A stretch of DNA of 37,552 nucleotides, taken from assembly GCA_031278605.1 (NCBI GenBank), contig JAITKB010000082.1:1-37552 (forward strand). The letters are read 5' to 3'. Below are positions 15,601-23,901 of the stretch, in pieces. The position numbers were made by a program, and so were the translations under genes. The notes under the pieces were generated by a model. The model had not been told where the DNA came from and did not search any database. It was given only the letters and a program-made list of their open reading frames with translations. Positions within the stretch are counted from its first letter, which is position 1, and each line of letters starts with the position of its first letter. This DNA is from Tannerellaceae bacterium. Its GTDB lineage: Bacteria > Bacteroidota > Bacteroidia > Bacteroidales > Tannerellaceae.

Positions 15601-16353
15601 CTATCGGTAAGCTACTTCCTTGAAGGCGTAACGACGTATTTCTCCGTCCCTGAGTTGCAATACCAGATGGCCCATCGCATCAATCTCCCGTATACGGGCT
15701 TCAAACAAACCACCGCTATCACAATAACTAAAAAATCCCTCCCTGCGGTAAAGCGATGCATGGTATGCCCGACAAATATCGTCCTCCTTTTCCTGCAAAA
15801 GCTGTAAATAACGGGCGTAGAATCTCTGCATCAAACAATGGAAAAGATCTTCTTTGTCGTATGCTTTCCCGGTGATTTGCCGCAAAGACACAGGATTGGG
15901 AGCATTGCCCGTGAAGCGGGTCTGATTCAAATTAAGCCCAATGCCGATGATGGAGGAATGAAGCTGTTGAGCCGATAAATCATTTTCTATCAACATCCCG
16001 CAAATCTTCTTGTGATGCCAATAAATGTCGTTAGGCCATTTGATGGTGATGTCCCCCGTATAGGCATCCAAGGTCTCCTTGACGGCTACGGCACTCATAC
16101 GGGCAATCACGAATTGACGGTTTGCCGGAATCTGCCTGGGGTACAAAATAATGCTGAAAGTAAGGTTTTCTCCCGGAGCCGACTCCCAATACGTCCCGCG
16201 TTGTCCGCGTCCGGCCGTTTGACTTTCGGTTATCACCACGCTGCCTTCGGGCAAATGCTTCCTTGCAAGATATTCCCTGAGGTAGAGATTGGTCGACCGG
16301 GTTTCTTTTAAGCGGATAATCTGTGGATATATTGCTGTTTCTTCGTAATCCAT
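15601..16353 (-). CDS. birA: Biotin--[acetyl-CoA-carboxylase] ligase, BirA
   Basis: A 250-residue biotin protein ligase that makes biotinyl-AMP and transfers biotin to carboxylase carrier lysines in the cytoplasm. Diagnostic motifs are TRSTN near residue 19, GRGQRG near residue 49 (biotinyl-AMP loop) and IKWPNDIYW near residue 103 with the catalytic lysine, then KKICGMLIE and IGIGLNLNQ. The C-terminal SH3-like domain spans about residues 205-250. It lacks the N-terminal DNA-binding domain of E. coli BirA, so it is a class I enzyme that does not itself repress biotin genes. It diverges from the thioredoxin gene and ends at the hairpin at 15362-15394. Confidence 0.94.
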   Translation of the reverse strand: MDYEETAIYPQIIRLKETRSTNLYLREYLARKHLPEGSVVITESQTAGRGQRGTYWESAPGENLTFSIILYPRQIPANRQFVIARMSAVAVKETLDAYTGDITIKWPNDIYWHHKKICGMLIENDLSAQQLHSSIIGIGLNLNQTRFTGNAPNPVSLRQITGKAYDKEDLFHCLMQRFYARYLQLLQEKEDDICRAYHASLYRREGFFSYCDSGGLFEARIREIDAMGHLVLQLRDGEIRRYAFKEVAYR

Positions 16354-16379
16354 ACGCTCTTACGTATTTGTTTTTTATC

Positions 16380-16395
16380 TAAGTTTGCAAAAATA
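16380..16395. promoter_or_regulatory. Back-to-back divergent -7 elements of birA and the thioredoxin gene
   Basis: TAAGTTTG (16380-16387, rightward) is followed without a gap by CAAAAATA (16388-16395), which is TATTTTTG on the minus strand. The two elements face each other, so polymerases for birA and the thioredoxin gene would compete for the same DNA. No clear -33 TTTG is seen for either. Confidence 0.45.
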
Positions 16396-16404
16396 AGCGT
16401 TTAA

Positions 16405-16860
16405 ATGAAACATACACCTATGAAAAACATCATCGAGCTACTGGGGCTGACCTTCCTTGCCTTTGCCGTCGGCAAGGCTCAACCCGCCGCCCATTTCCCA
16501 ACAACACCTGTTGTTCTTACCAAGACGGATTTTCTTGTCAAAATTGCCGATTACGAATCAACCAGAGAATGGAAGTATCTGGGAGATAAACCGGCCATTA
16601 TAGATTTCTATGCCGACTGGTGCGGTCCCTGCCGGCAGGTTGCACCCATACTGGCCGAATTAGCTGCCGAGTATGCCGGGCAGCTTTACATTTACAAGAT
16701 TGATACCGACAGAGAGCAGGAATTAGCCGCTTTGTTCAACATCCAAAGTATCCCCTATTTACTGTTTATTCCCATGGGGGAAAGACCTCAGGCATTAAAA
16801 GGCGCTGCACCGAAGCCCTACCTAAAAAAAATTATTGACGATCTTTTGCTCAAGCAATGA
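16405..16860 (+). CDS. Exported thioredoxin-like protein
   Basis: A 151-residue thioredoxin-fold protein with the active site DFYADWCGPCRQVAP (WCGPC near residues 72-76) and the cis-proline in IQSIPYLLF. The N-terminus carries a hydrophobic signal sequence (IIELLGLTFLAFAVGKAQ), so it probably acts as a disulfide oxidoreductase in the periplasm. Two in-frame starts exist, 16405 and 16420. The promoter element at 16380-16387 leaves only about 14 leader bases before the first, so 16420 may be the real one; the signal sequence is intact either way. It diverges from birA and converges with hup. The partner protein is unknown. Confidence 0.88.
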   Translation: MKHTPMKNIIELLGLTFLAFAVGKAQPAAHFPTTPVVLTKTDFLVKIADYESTREWKYLGDKPAIIDFYADWCGPCRQVAPILAELAAEYAGQLYIYKIDTDREQELAALFNIQSIPYLLFIPMGERPQALKGAAPKPYLKKIIDDLLLKQ

Positions 16861-16914
16861 TAAAAGTGTCCGGGGAAGAGTGCTTGCGAAGGAGGGAAGG
16901 ATTAGAAGTAAGAT

Positions 16915-16973
16915 CAAAAAAAGAAAGAGAAAGGAAACAACGCTGTTGGATTCTCTCTCTTTCTCTCTCTCAG
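16915..16973 (-). terminator. Terminator of hup
   Basis: On the minus strand GAAAGAGAGAGAA pairs with TTTCTCTTTC across a loop that contains a smaller CAACA/TGTTG stem, and seven T residues follow. It lies between the convergent thioredoxin and hup genes. Confidence 0.6.
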
Positions 16974-17001
16974 GGAACATTAACCGAAGGAGACGGTTCG
17001 T

Positions 17002-17274
17002 TCACTTAACAAGATCCGACAATTCGGCACCTGCTCTAAACTTGACAACTTTACGTGCAGGGATGCTAATCGGTTCCTTAGTCCTGGGATTTATTCCATT
17101 GCGTGCGGCTTTTTCCGTAACGGAAAATACCCCAAATCCCAAAATCGCAACCTTTCCACCACTTTCCAATTCGGAAAAAATTGTCTCAATGAAAGCATTG
17201 ACTACTTTTTTTGTGTCTTCTCTCTTAAAACCGGCTTTTTCAGCTACTGCGGCAATAAATTCAGTCTTATTCAT
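17002..17274 (-). CDS. HU family DNA-binding protein
   Basis: A 90-residue nucleoid protein of standard HU length. The N-terminal helices (MNKTEFIAAVAEKAGFKRED) are followed by the sheet segment GGKVAILGFGVFSV, the arm NGINPRTKEPISIPARKVVK and the closing FRAGAELSDLV. The proline-tipped arm bends DNA in the minor groove. AGGAG just before the ATG fixes the start. A full promoter match lies at 17379-17409, giving a leader of about 98 bases, and a terminator follows at 16915-16973. It is transcribed alone. HU binds DNA with little sequence preference. Confidence 0.95.
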   Translation of the reverse strand: MNKTEFIAAVAEKAGFKREDTKKVVNAFIETIFSELESGGKVAILGFGVFSVTEKAARNGINPRTKEPISIPARKVVKFRAGAELSDLVK

Positions 17275-17378
17275 AACTCCTAAAAAATTATTAATTAAAC
17301 AAACAATGAAAATTTAAATTGTGTATTAAATTATCCCACCCACGAAACTATACATTATATGTAATAATCATGTGGCCT

Positions 17379-17409
17379 CAAAAGTAGTTTTATTTTAATA
17401 TCCCGCAAA
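17379..17409 (-). promoter_or_regulatory. Bacteroidetes-type promoter of the HU gene
   Basis: On the minus strand TTTG (17406-17409) is followed after 19 bases by TACTTTTG (17379-17386). Start of transcription is expected near 17373. Confidence 0.7.
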
Positions 17410-17488
17410 GGAAAAAAGATTTTTTTTACAGAACTCTCACATTTTATTTTTTTTAGTCCCTTTTCTATCTCGCAAATAACAAAATATA

Positions 17489-17496
17489 TATCTTTG
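17489..17496 (+). promoter_or_regulatory. -7 promoter element of the rhomboid operon
   Basis: TATCTTTG lies 34 bases before the rhomboid start at 17531. The -33 TTTG is not seen. A short duplicate of the start region (ATGAATCAACA at 17520) would give a four-codon peptide that overlaps the start of the gene. Confidence 0.5.
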
Positions 17497-17530
17497 CTCA
17501 CATTAAACAATGAAATAAGATGAATCAACA

Positions 17531-18295
17531 ATGAATCAACACGCCCCGGGCTTCTTCAGTTCCATTCCCGCAGTTACAAAAAATCTGATAATCATCAATA
17601 CACTTTGTTGGATCGCCACGTTTGTATTTCAGCGGAACAACATTGATTTTTTTCGTTTGTTTGCCCTCCATTACCCTGCTTCGGATGACTTCAATTTAAT
17701 TCAGATTGTATCCTATATGTTCCTGCACGATACCCATTCCTTTGCACACTTGTTTTTTAACATGTTTGCCGTGTATATGTTCGGGCGTGTGTTGGAAAAT
17801 GTATGGGGCGGGAAGCGCTTCCTTATATATTATATGATAACGGGAGTGGGAGCAGCCTTTGTAAACCTGTTGGTGGCTTATATACGTATCCGTTCGGTGG
17901 AAAGCAACCTGTCTGCCGAATGGATCGAAGAGGTCTACCGCTACGGCGGAAACGCTATACAGGAAGGAAAAAACTACGTAAACCCCATGATGGCCTCGCT
18001 CAATTCACTTATAAACAGCCAAACGGTAGGCGCTTCGGGAGCCGTATTCGGTATTTTGCTGGCCTTTGGAGTATTATTCCCCAATGTACCTTTGTATATT
18101 ATGTTTATCCCGGTTCCCATTAAGGCTAAATATTTTGTTATCGGCTATGGCCTTATTGAATTATTCTTCGGATTTGCCGATTTCACCGGGGATAACGTGG
18201 CCCATTTCGCTCACCTGGGAGGGATGATTTTCGGATTCATCTTAATCTATTATTGGAAAAAGAAAGACGCAGACAATGGAAAATATTTTTACTAA
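17531..18295 (+). CDS. Rhomboid family intramembrane serine protease (first of two)
   Basis: A 254-residue multi-pass membrane protein with about six hydrophobic helices. The catalytic serine lies in VGASGAVFG near residue 169 and the catalytic histidine in FAHLGGMIFG near residue 222. The HLFFNMFAVYMFG segment near residue 79 carries the usual HxxxN motif of helix 2. Rhomboids cut other membrane proteins inside the bilayer. A loop of about 50 polar residues between the second and third helices (IRIRSVESNLSAEWIEEVYR) is longer than usual. It overlaps the second rhomboid by 20 bases, so the two are translationally coupled. Substrates are unknown. Confidence 0.92.
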   Translation: MNQHAPGFFSSIPAVTKNLIIINTLCWIATFVFQRNNIDFFRLFALHYPASDDFNLIQIVSYMFLHDTHSFAHLFFNMFAVYMFGRVLENVWGGKRFLIYYMITGVGAAFVNLLVAYIRIRSVESNLSAEWIEEVYRYGGNAIQEGKNYVNPMMASLNSLINSQTVGASGAVFGILLAFGVLFPNVPLYIMFIPVPIKAKYFVIGYGLIELFFGFADFTGDNVAHFAHLGGMIFGFILIYYWKKKDADNGKYFY

Positions 18296-19109
18296 TCTGC
18301 AACGCTCCTTCCTCCGGGGCGGCATTCTTACGAAGTTGATCTATATCAATGTGGGGGTATTCCTTGTGATACATCTATGGAGAATATGCTTTATCCTGTT
18401 CAACCTGCCGGAGATCACCCTGCTGCCTTTCCTGCAGATGCCTTCATCCCCCGGAGCGTTTATAACCAAACCCTGGACGGTGATCACCTATATGTTTACC
18501 CATTTCGACTTCCTGCATATCCTTTTCAATATGCTGTGGTTGTATTGGTTCGGCACGATATTCCTGCAATTTTTCAATCCCCGTCAGTTGGGAGGCCTCT
18601 ACCTGCTGGGGGGGATCGCCGGAGGGCTTCTGTTTATGGCGGCTTATAATCTATTCCCCTACTTCCGCAACCTGGCCGATCAGAGTGCATTGATGGGAGC
18701 ATCGGCTTCTGTGATGGCGGTTGTTTTTGCCGTATCTTTCTACCGGAAGGACTATTTCGTCACACTGCTGTTTCTGGGTCGTGTCAAATTGATTTATCTG
18801 GCTTGTGGTGTTTTTATTTTCGATCTGCTGGCCATTACCTCGAGTAATGCGGGCGGACATATTGCCCATATAGGCGGTGCTTTGTTGGGGATATGCTTTG
18901 CTTCGAGACCCAAAGGATTTACCTTGAAACGCAAACCCAAAATGCGCGTTTCCTACCACAAGCGGAACGAAACAGACTATGAATACAACGCACGCCAACA
19001 AGCCGCCAATGCCGAAATCGACGCCATATTAGACAAACTCAAGCAGTCGGGTTATGCCGGACTTTCTTCTGCAGAAAAGAAGAAATTGTTCGATGCAAGT
19101 AGGAAATAA
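18276..19109 (+). CDS. Rhomboid family protease with C-terminal DUF6576-like tail (second of two)
   Basis: A 277-residue membrane protein with the rhomboid helix-2 motif HILFNMLWLYWFG near residue 89, the serine loop LMGASASVMAVV near residue 146 and the histidine helix GGHIAHIGGALLG near residue 203. Both catalytic residues are present. After the last helix a basic stretch leads to a short tail (DAILDKLKQSGYAGLSSAEK) like the DUF6576 segment found after many Bacteroidota rhomboids. The pair of adjacent rhomboids followed by an endonuclease/exonuclease/phosphatase protein is an arrangement I recall from other Bacteroidales. Substrates are unknown. Confidence 0.9.
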   Translation: MENIFTNLQRSFLRGGILTKLIYINVGVFLVIHLWRICFILFNLPEITLLPFLQMPSSPGAFITKPWTVITYMFTHFDFLHILFNMLWLYWFGTIFLQFFNPRQLGGLYLLGGIAGGLLFMAAYNLFPYFRNLADQSALMGASASVMAVVFAVSFYRKDYFVTLLFLGRVKLIYLACGVFIFDLLAITSSNAGGHIAHIGGALLGICFASRPKGFTLKRKPKMRVSYHKRNETDYEYNARQQAANAEIDAILDKLKQSGYAGLSSAEKKKLFDASRK

Positions 19110-19125
19110 CGCGAAAACGGTCTTT

Positions 19126-20211
19126 ATGCGTGCAAAAATATTCAGCCATATCTTCCGCTATTTCTTGGTTACGACCAACCTCTTGAGCGTGTTACTTCTT
19201 GTGGCCTCGTCGTATTCCGACCGGGTTCCTCCTGAGAAGGTATTGTTTTTCTCCTATTTGGGCCTGCTTTTTCCTTTTATTTGCCTTTTGAACCTTTGTT
19301 TCATCCTGTATTGGATATTTCTTGGACAATGGAAATATCTGCTGATCGGGTTATGCGCTTTCCTTGTATGTTGGAAACCGGTGAAAAACTATTTTCCTGT
19401 CCATCTTCCTTCTCCCCCTGTGAGGGAAGATGTAGTAAAGTTGCTTACCTATAATGTCATGGGGTTTACGGGGAAAGATGGGGCTTCGTATAAAATCCTT
19501 CGTTATATAGCCGACTCGCAGGCCGATATTGTTTGTTTGCAGGAGTACCTTGCAGGCCGTTCAGGGAGCGCCCTTACGGCCCGTGAAATAGACGAAGCGC
19601 TGAGGATGTATCCTTATTCTTCTGTGATTTATTTGAAGACTTTTGGCTGGGGATTGGCGGTTTATTCCAAATACCCCATTACCGCTTCACGTAAGGTGGA
19701 ATATTTCAGCGAGAACAACGGTTCGTCCGTCCACGAAATAGCAATCGGGGGGAAAACCCTGACCTTGATCAACAATCACCTGGAATCCTTCAAGCTGACT
19801 TCGCAGGACAAAGAACATTACGGGGATTTCCTGAAAGCAACCGGAGCAGAAAGTTTCGGCCATCTGCGAAATACGATACAGCGGAAATTAGGCCCGGCTT
19901 TCCGGATACGTGCCGGGCAGGCGCGTGTTGTGGCCGAAGAAGTAAGGAAGAGTACGAGCGATTATTTGCTGGTTTGCGGCGACTTCAACGACACGCCTGT
20001 TTCCTACACGCATCGCACGATGCAGGGAGAGTTGCAGGATGCTTTTGCCCATTCGGGAACGGGGTTGGGGATCACCTACAACCGCAACTATTTTTGGTTT
20101 CGGATCGACTACATTCTCTATTCTCCCAACATGGAGGCCATGAATTGCACGGTAGATCCTCTGAATTATTCCGATCACTACCCTGTGTGGTGTTATCTGA
20201 AGTTGAATTAA
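19126..20211 (+). CDS. Membrane-anchored endonuclease/exonuclease/phosphatase family protein
   Basis: A 361-residue protein. Three hydrophobic helices in the first 95 residues are followed by an EEP-fold catalytic domain. Motifs seen are LTYNVMGF near residue 109, IVCLQEY (the metal-binding glutamate), INNHLES, VCGDFNDTP and the closing SDHYPVW, which carries the catalytic histidine. The fold covers DNases, inositol and sphingomyelin phosphodiesterases, so the substrate is open; the membrane anchor places the domain outside the cytoplasm or at the membrane face. The start at 19126 follows the rhomboid stop. An in-frame ATG at 19093 would overlap the rhomboid by 17 bases and is also possible. 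Confidence 0.85.
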   Translation: MRAKIFSHIFRYFLVTTNLLSVLLLVASSYSDRVPPEKVLFFSYLGLLFPFICLLNLCFILYWIFLGQWKYLLIGLCAFLVCWKPVKNYFPVHLPSPPVREDVVKLLTYNVMGFTGKDGASYKILRYIADSQADIVCLQEYLAGRSGSALTAREIDEALRMYPYSSVIYLKTFGWGLAVYSKYPITASRKVEYFSENNGSSVHEIAIGGKTLTLINNHLESFKLTSQDKEHYGDFLKATGAESFGHLRNTIQRKLGPAFRIRAGQARVVAEEVRKSTSDYLLVCGDFNDTPVSYTHRTMQGELQDAFAHSGTGLGITYNRNYFWFRIDYILYSPNMEAMNCTVDPLNYSDHYPVWCYLKLN

Positions 20212-20243
20212 GGTTTATCGGCTGGCATCAGGCCAAAAATTTA

Positions 20244-20274
20244 TTTGCACACTAAGGGAATCTTCTTATCTTTG
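20244..20274 (+). promoter_or_regulatory. Bacteroidetes-type promoter of tRNA-Gln
   Basis: TTTG (20244-20247) is followed after 19 bases by TATCTTTG (20267-20274). The tRNA begins 25 bases further on. Confidence 0.75.
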
Positions 20275-20298
20275 CATCGCTTTTGGAAGCGTCCGAAT

Positions 20299-20369
20299 TG
20301 TCTTATGGTGTAATGGTAGCACAACAGGTTTTGGTTCTGTTTGTCCAAGTTCGAATCTTGGTAAGACAA
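20299..20369 (+). tRNA. tRNA-Gln (anticodon TTG)
   Basis: A 71-base cloverleaf. The acceptor stem is TGTCTTA with TAAGACA, the D arm is GTG...CAC, the anticodon stem ACAGG/TCTGT holds the loop TTTTGGT with anticodon TTG, and the T arm CCAAG-TTCGAAT-CTTGG is normal. CCA is not encoded. A full promoter match precedes it. Confidence 0.93.
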
Positions 20370-20426
20370 CAAATCTCCCCCCCTTTTTTGATTGATATAA
20401 AAAATGCATCATCTCATGCGCGCTGT

Positions 20427-20465
20427 CTTTGTCAGATGACAAAGGTCGTACGCACGTGGTGCGTA
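20427..20465 (+). promoter_or_regulatory. Two consecutive hairpins between tRNA-Gln and porP
   Basis: CTTTGTC-AGAT-GACAAAG (20427-20444) is followed at once by TACGCAC-GTG-GTGCGTA (20449-20465), two perfect 7-bp stems. They may end the tRNA transcript or form part of the porP leader. I see no consensus promoter in the rest of 20370-20580. Confidence 0.5.
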
Positions 20466-20580
20466 TAGCTTTTGTAAAATCAACTTTCTGAAATTCCTCC
20501 GGATTAAACCCGGGACTTGGTTGGCGAGAAAAGCCTTGGCTTATACAATTTACGCTTTCGGGCGGCGTTGTTTTTTTGTT

Positions 20581-21543
20581 ATGAAACGATTGCTTTTCTT
20601 TTTTATCCTTTGCCTCGCCGGGGTAACAAACGCTTCGGCGCAATATGATGCGCAAATCAGTCAGTATTTCCTGGCCATGGGGTATTATAATCCGGCCTTT
20701 GCCGGCGGATATCGGGAACTGAATGTCTTTGGACTGCATCGGCAACAGTGGGTCGGGATGCCCGGAGCGCCGCAAACTTCTTTTATCCTGATAGACATGC
20801 CTTATGCGTTGGGAAAAATACATACCGGAATAGGACTTACCCTGCATACCGAAACCATAGGACTTTTCAGCAATTCCACCCTGGGTGGTCAGTTTGCCTG
20901 GAAACGGGACTTTCTGGGAGGAACGCTAAGCGTCGGAGTGCAAATCGGGCTGGTAAGCGTTGCCTTCGACGGGTCGAAGGTGGATTTCGGAGACCTTAAG
21001 GAGCAAGAATCGGGCAACGATGCGGCCGCTTCGCAGGATGAAGCCATCCCGCAAGCCGAAGTGAACGGAATGGCCTTGGACCTGAACGCCGGTATTTACT
21101 TTACGCACCGGAAATTTTATATGGGGTTCGCCTCCAGCCACATCCTGGAGCCGCAAATGGAGCTGGAGGAAAACATCAGCACCTACATCGGACGCGCCTT
21201 TAATCTGACCGCAGGATACAATATTCAGCTAAAGAACTCGTTATTGGAGTTGCAACCTTCCGTGTTCATGAAAACAGATCTTCAAAGCTTTCAGATGGAT
21301 GTGACCGCACGTGCGGTGTACAATAAGATGTTCAGCGGGGGTATTTCCTGGCGGGGATACGAGGCCGTGGTGATGTTGGGCGCCTCTTTTGCCAACATCG
21401 AAGTGGGATATGCCTACGACTTCCCCACAGGCGCTCTGCTGAAAGCCGGCTCAGGTAGCCACGAACTCACCTTGCGCTACAAGGTGAAGCTCAATAAGGC
21501 AAAAACAGGTGACTATAGACATAAAAGTGTACGTATATTGTAG
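20581..21543 (+). CDS. porP: Type IX secretion outer-membrane protein PorP/SprF
   Basis: A 320-residue outer-membrane beta-barrel protein of the PorP/SprF family. A signal peptide (MKRLLFFFILCLAGVTNASA) ends near residue 20. The family opening YDAQISQYFLAMGYYNPAFA follows, then alternating barrel strands and the ending HELTLRYKVKLNK. The start at 20581 is taken because a TTG start at 20521 would put a non-hydrophobic stretch before the signal peptide. Gene order porP-porK-porL-porM-porN matches the Porphyromonas gingivalis operon, where PorP works with the PorK/PorN ring. The gap to porK is three bases. Confidence 0.93.
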   Translation: MKRLLFFFILCLAGVTNASAQYDAQISQYFLAMGYYNPAFAGGYRELNVFGLHRQQWVGMPGAPQTSFILIDMPYALGKIHTGIGLTLHTETIGLFSNSTLGGQFAWKRDFLGGTLSVGVQIGLVSVAFDGSKVDFGDLKEQESGNDAAASQDEAIPQAEVNGMALDLNAGIYFTHRKFYMGFASSHILEPQMELEENISTYIGRAFNLTAGYNIQLKNSLLELQPSVFMKTDLQSFQMDVTARAVYNKMFSGGISWRGYEAVVMLGASFANIEVGYAYDFPTGALLKAGSGSHELTLRYKVKLNKAKTGDYRHKSVRIL

Positions 21544-21546
21544 GAT

Positions 21547-22968
21547 ATGAAAAATGTATTATTAGCGATCACGGGCATTCTGCTCTCTTTCTCCTGCGGC
21601 CGGTCGCTACTGGGAAGCGGCGAGGTGACCGGCGCAAGACTGGCAGCCATGAACGAGCCGACACCCTTCGGAATGGTGCTGATTAAACGAGGCGCCTTCC
21701 ACATGGGACCCTCCGATAAGGATTCGCTCTGGGGAATGACGGCAGATACCAAAGGAGTCTCGTTCGACGCTTTCTGGATGGACGAAACCGAAATAACCAA
21801 TGCCAAATACCGGCAGTTTGTTTACTGGGTGCGCGATTCGATCATCCGCGAACGACTGGCCGATCCGGCTTACGGAGGGAATGACCTCTTCAAGATCACA
21901 GAAGACCGACTCGGCGACCCGGTTACACCTTACCTGGACTGGAATCGCCCCATCCCCTGGAGAAGAGCCAACGAAGACGAACAACTCGCCATCGAAAGCG
22001 TGTATTACACCCATCCCATCACCGGCGAACGGCGACTGGATGAAAAACAAATGCTCTTCCGCTACGAATGGTACGATTATACCTCGGCGGCTCTGCGCAA
22101 ACATCGCCTCAACCCGGCAGAAAGAGTGAGGAATACCGATGTGACGGTGGACCCCGATGAAGTGGTGATGATCTCCAAGGATACAGCCTACATCGACGAA
22201 GAAGGACGCGTGGTGAGGCAAACCATCGTCCGCCCCCTAAGCAGCGAATGGGATTTCCTGCATACCTATATCATCAATATATACCCCGACGAAACATGCT
22301 GGATAAACGACTTCAATAATGCATACAACGAACCCTATATGCGGATGTATTTCCAACATCCCGGATACGATGATTATCCCGTGGTGGGCGTGTCCTGGGA
22401 ACAAGCCTCGGCCTTCTGCGTGTGGCGTACGAACCTCTTCAAATCCTCAGCCAACCTGCCTGCCGGACAATTCGTGGAGCCTTTCCGCCTCCCCACCGAA
22501 GGAGAATGGGAGTACGCTGCACGTACCGGTAAAAACGACACGAAATATCCCTGGGGCGGCGATGATCTGCAAAGCAAAGATTGTTTCCTGGGCAACTTCA
22601 AGCCGGGAAACGGAAACTATACGGAGGACGGACACCTGATCTCCTCCCGCGTGGGATCCTTCTCCCCCAATGAATTCGGCCTCTACGACATGGCTGGGAA
22701 TGTGGCGGAATGGACCGTAACGGTCTATTCCGAATCAGGCCAAAGGCAAATGAATGATATGAATCCCGATTTGCGCTACAATGCGGCAGGAGAAGACCCC
22801 TACGCCATGAAAAAGAAAGTGGTGCGGGGAGGATCCTGGAAGGATGTAGCCCAATTCATCCGCTCGGACATGCGTACGTTTGAATTCCAAAACGAGACAC
22901 GCTCCTACATCGGTTTTCGTTGCGTACGTACGCAAATCGGCTTCTCCCGATCGAAAGGAAAAAAATAA
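21547..22968 (+). CDS. porK: Type IX secretion ring lipoprotein PorK/GldK
   Basis: A 473-residue lipoprotein with the lipobox LLSFSC (Cys17). The following residues (GRSLLG) lack the acidic surface-export signal, consistent with a location on the periplasmic face of the outer membrane. The body is a formylglycine-generating-enzyme (SUMF1-like) domain: FGMVLIKRGAFHMGPSD near residue 38, DAFWMDETEITNAKYRQFVY, VVGVSWEQASAFCVWRTN, FRLPTEGEWEYAAR and VVRGGSWKD. In GldK/PorK this fold is structural: with PorN it builds the large periplasmic ring of the type IX secretion system. It is co-transcribed with porP, porL, porM and porN. Confidence 0.95.
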   Translation: MKNVLLAITGILLSFSCGRSLLGSGEVTGARLAAMNEPTPFGMVLIKRGAFHMGPSDKDSLWGMTADTKGVSFDAFWMDETEITNAKYRQFVYWVRDSIIRERLADPAYGGNDLFKITEDRLGDPVTPYLDWNRPIPWRRANEDEQLAIESVYYTHPITGERRLDEKQMLFRYEWYDYTSAALRKHRLNPAERVRNTDVTVDPDEVVMISKDTAYIDEEGRVVRQTIVRPLSSEWDFLHTYIINIYPDETCWINDFNNAYNEPYMRMYFQHPGYDDYPVVGVSWEQASAFCVWRTNLFKSSANLPAGQFVEPFRLPTEGEWEYAARTGKNDTKYPWGGDDLQSKDCFLGNFKPGNGNYTEDGHLISSRVGSFSPNEFGLYDMAGNVAEWTVTVYSESGQRQMNDMNPDLRYNAAGEDPYAMKKKVVRGGSWKDVAQFIRSDMRTFEFQNETRSYIGFRCVRTQIGFSRSKGKK

Positions 22969-23004
22969 ACAGGGGTTGATTCGGAATATATAATACCAAA
23001 TAAA

Positions 23005-23898
23005 ATGGGAAAGTACAGAAGATATAAAAATAGAGTGGAGATGTATCTCTCCAGCGATAAAGGGAAACGCCTGCTGAACTTTTGTTATAGCTGGGGAGCC
23101 TCGATCGTAATCCTGGGCGCCTTGTTCAAAATCCTGCACATGCCCTACGGGAATACGATGCTGGCCGTGGGAATGATTACGGAATTCTTTGTGTTCTTCG
23201 TCTTCGGGTTTGAAAGACCCAACAACGATTACCGCTGGGAAGATGTCTTCCCGGTACTAAAGTCGAAAAATCCCCTGGACCGCCCGGACTTTGCACATAC
23301 GGATGCACCCTCCGGCCGGGTTCCGCAGGGGATGAACACGGGAGGACACGGAGGATACGCCATGGGGAACATATCAGTGTCTGAAACGGATTCGCAGAAC
23401 CTCTCTGCAGGTGTGCAAAAATTGCTGGATGCGGCCGACAGGATCGCCGAAATACCGCAGCTCACGGAAGCTACCCAAAAATACCTGGAGCAACTCACCA
23501 CCATAGCAGGAGACATGGAACGCTTCGGGGCAGTAGCCCATTCGCTCTCCAACGTATCCGACGGCATCAACCGTAGTTCGCAAGGCTATGTGCAGCAAAT
23601 GGAAATGCTGAACCGCAACATCGCCGGGCTGAATACCATCTACGAAGTGCAGTTGCGCAGCATCAGCTCTCAAATCAGCTCCATAGAACACATCAACGCA
23701 GGCTTGAACCGCATCAGGGAACTCTACGACGGATCCATCACCGACAGTGCCGTCTTCCGCTCGGAAACAGAAAAAATGGCCCAGCAACTGGCGCAACTCA
23801 ACCAGGTGTACACGCGTCTGCTGCAAGCAATGACCGTAAACATGGGAATCCCTCCCACGTCGAACCCATATCCGCACAATCCGTATCAAACAAAATAA
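23005..23898 (+). CDS. porL: Type IX secretion motor protein PorL/GldL
   Basis: A 297-residue inner-membrane protein. Two membrane helices near residues 20-70 (NFCYSWGASIVILGALFKIL and MLAVGMITEFFVFFVFGFE) form the motor core. The glutamate in the second helix (MITEFFVF) is the conserved residue linked to proton use in GldL. The remaining 220 residues form a long cytoplasmic helical or coiled-coil tail. With PorM it forms the proton-driven motor that powers type IX secretion. It sits 36 bases after porK and four before porM. Confidence 0.94.
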   Translation: MGKYRRYKNRVEMYLSSDKGKRLLNFCYSWGASIVILGALFKILHMPYGNTMLAVGMITEFFVFFVFGFERPNNDYRWEDVFPVLKSKNPLDRPDFAHTDAPSGRVPQGMNTGGHGGYAMGNISVSETDSQNLSAGVQKLLDAADRIAEIPQLTEATQKYLEQLTTIAGDMERFGAVAHSLSNVSDGINRSSQGYVQQMEMLNRNIAGLNTIYEVQLRSISSQISSIEHINAGLNRIRELYDGSITDSAVFRSETEKMAQQLAQLNQVYTRLLQAMTVNMGIPPTSNPYPHNPYQTK

Positions 23899-23901
23899 AC
23901 A

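Noticed and set aside
21547-22968. Formylglycine-generating sulfatase-modifying enzyme
   Set aside because: The fold matches, but the operon position between porP and porL and the lipobox identify PorK/GldK, where the fold is structural.
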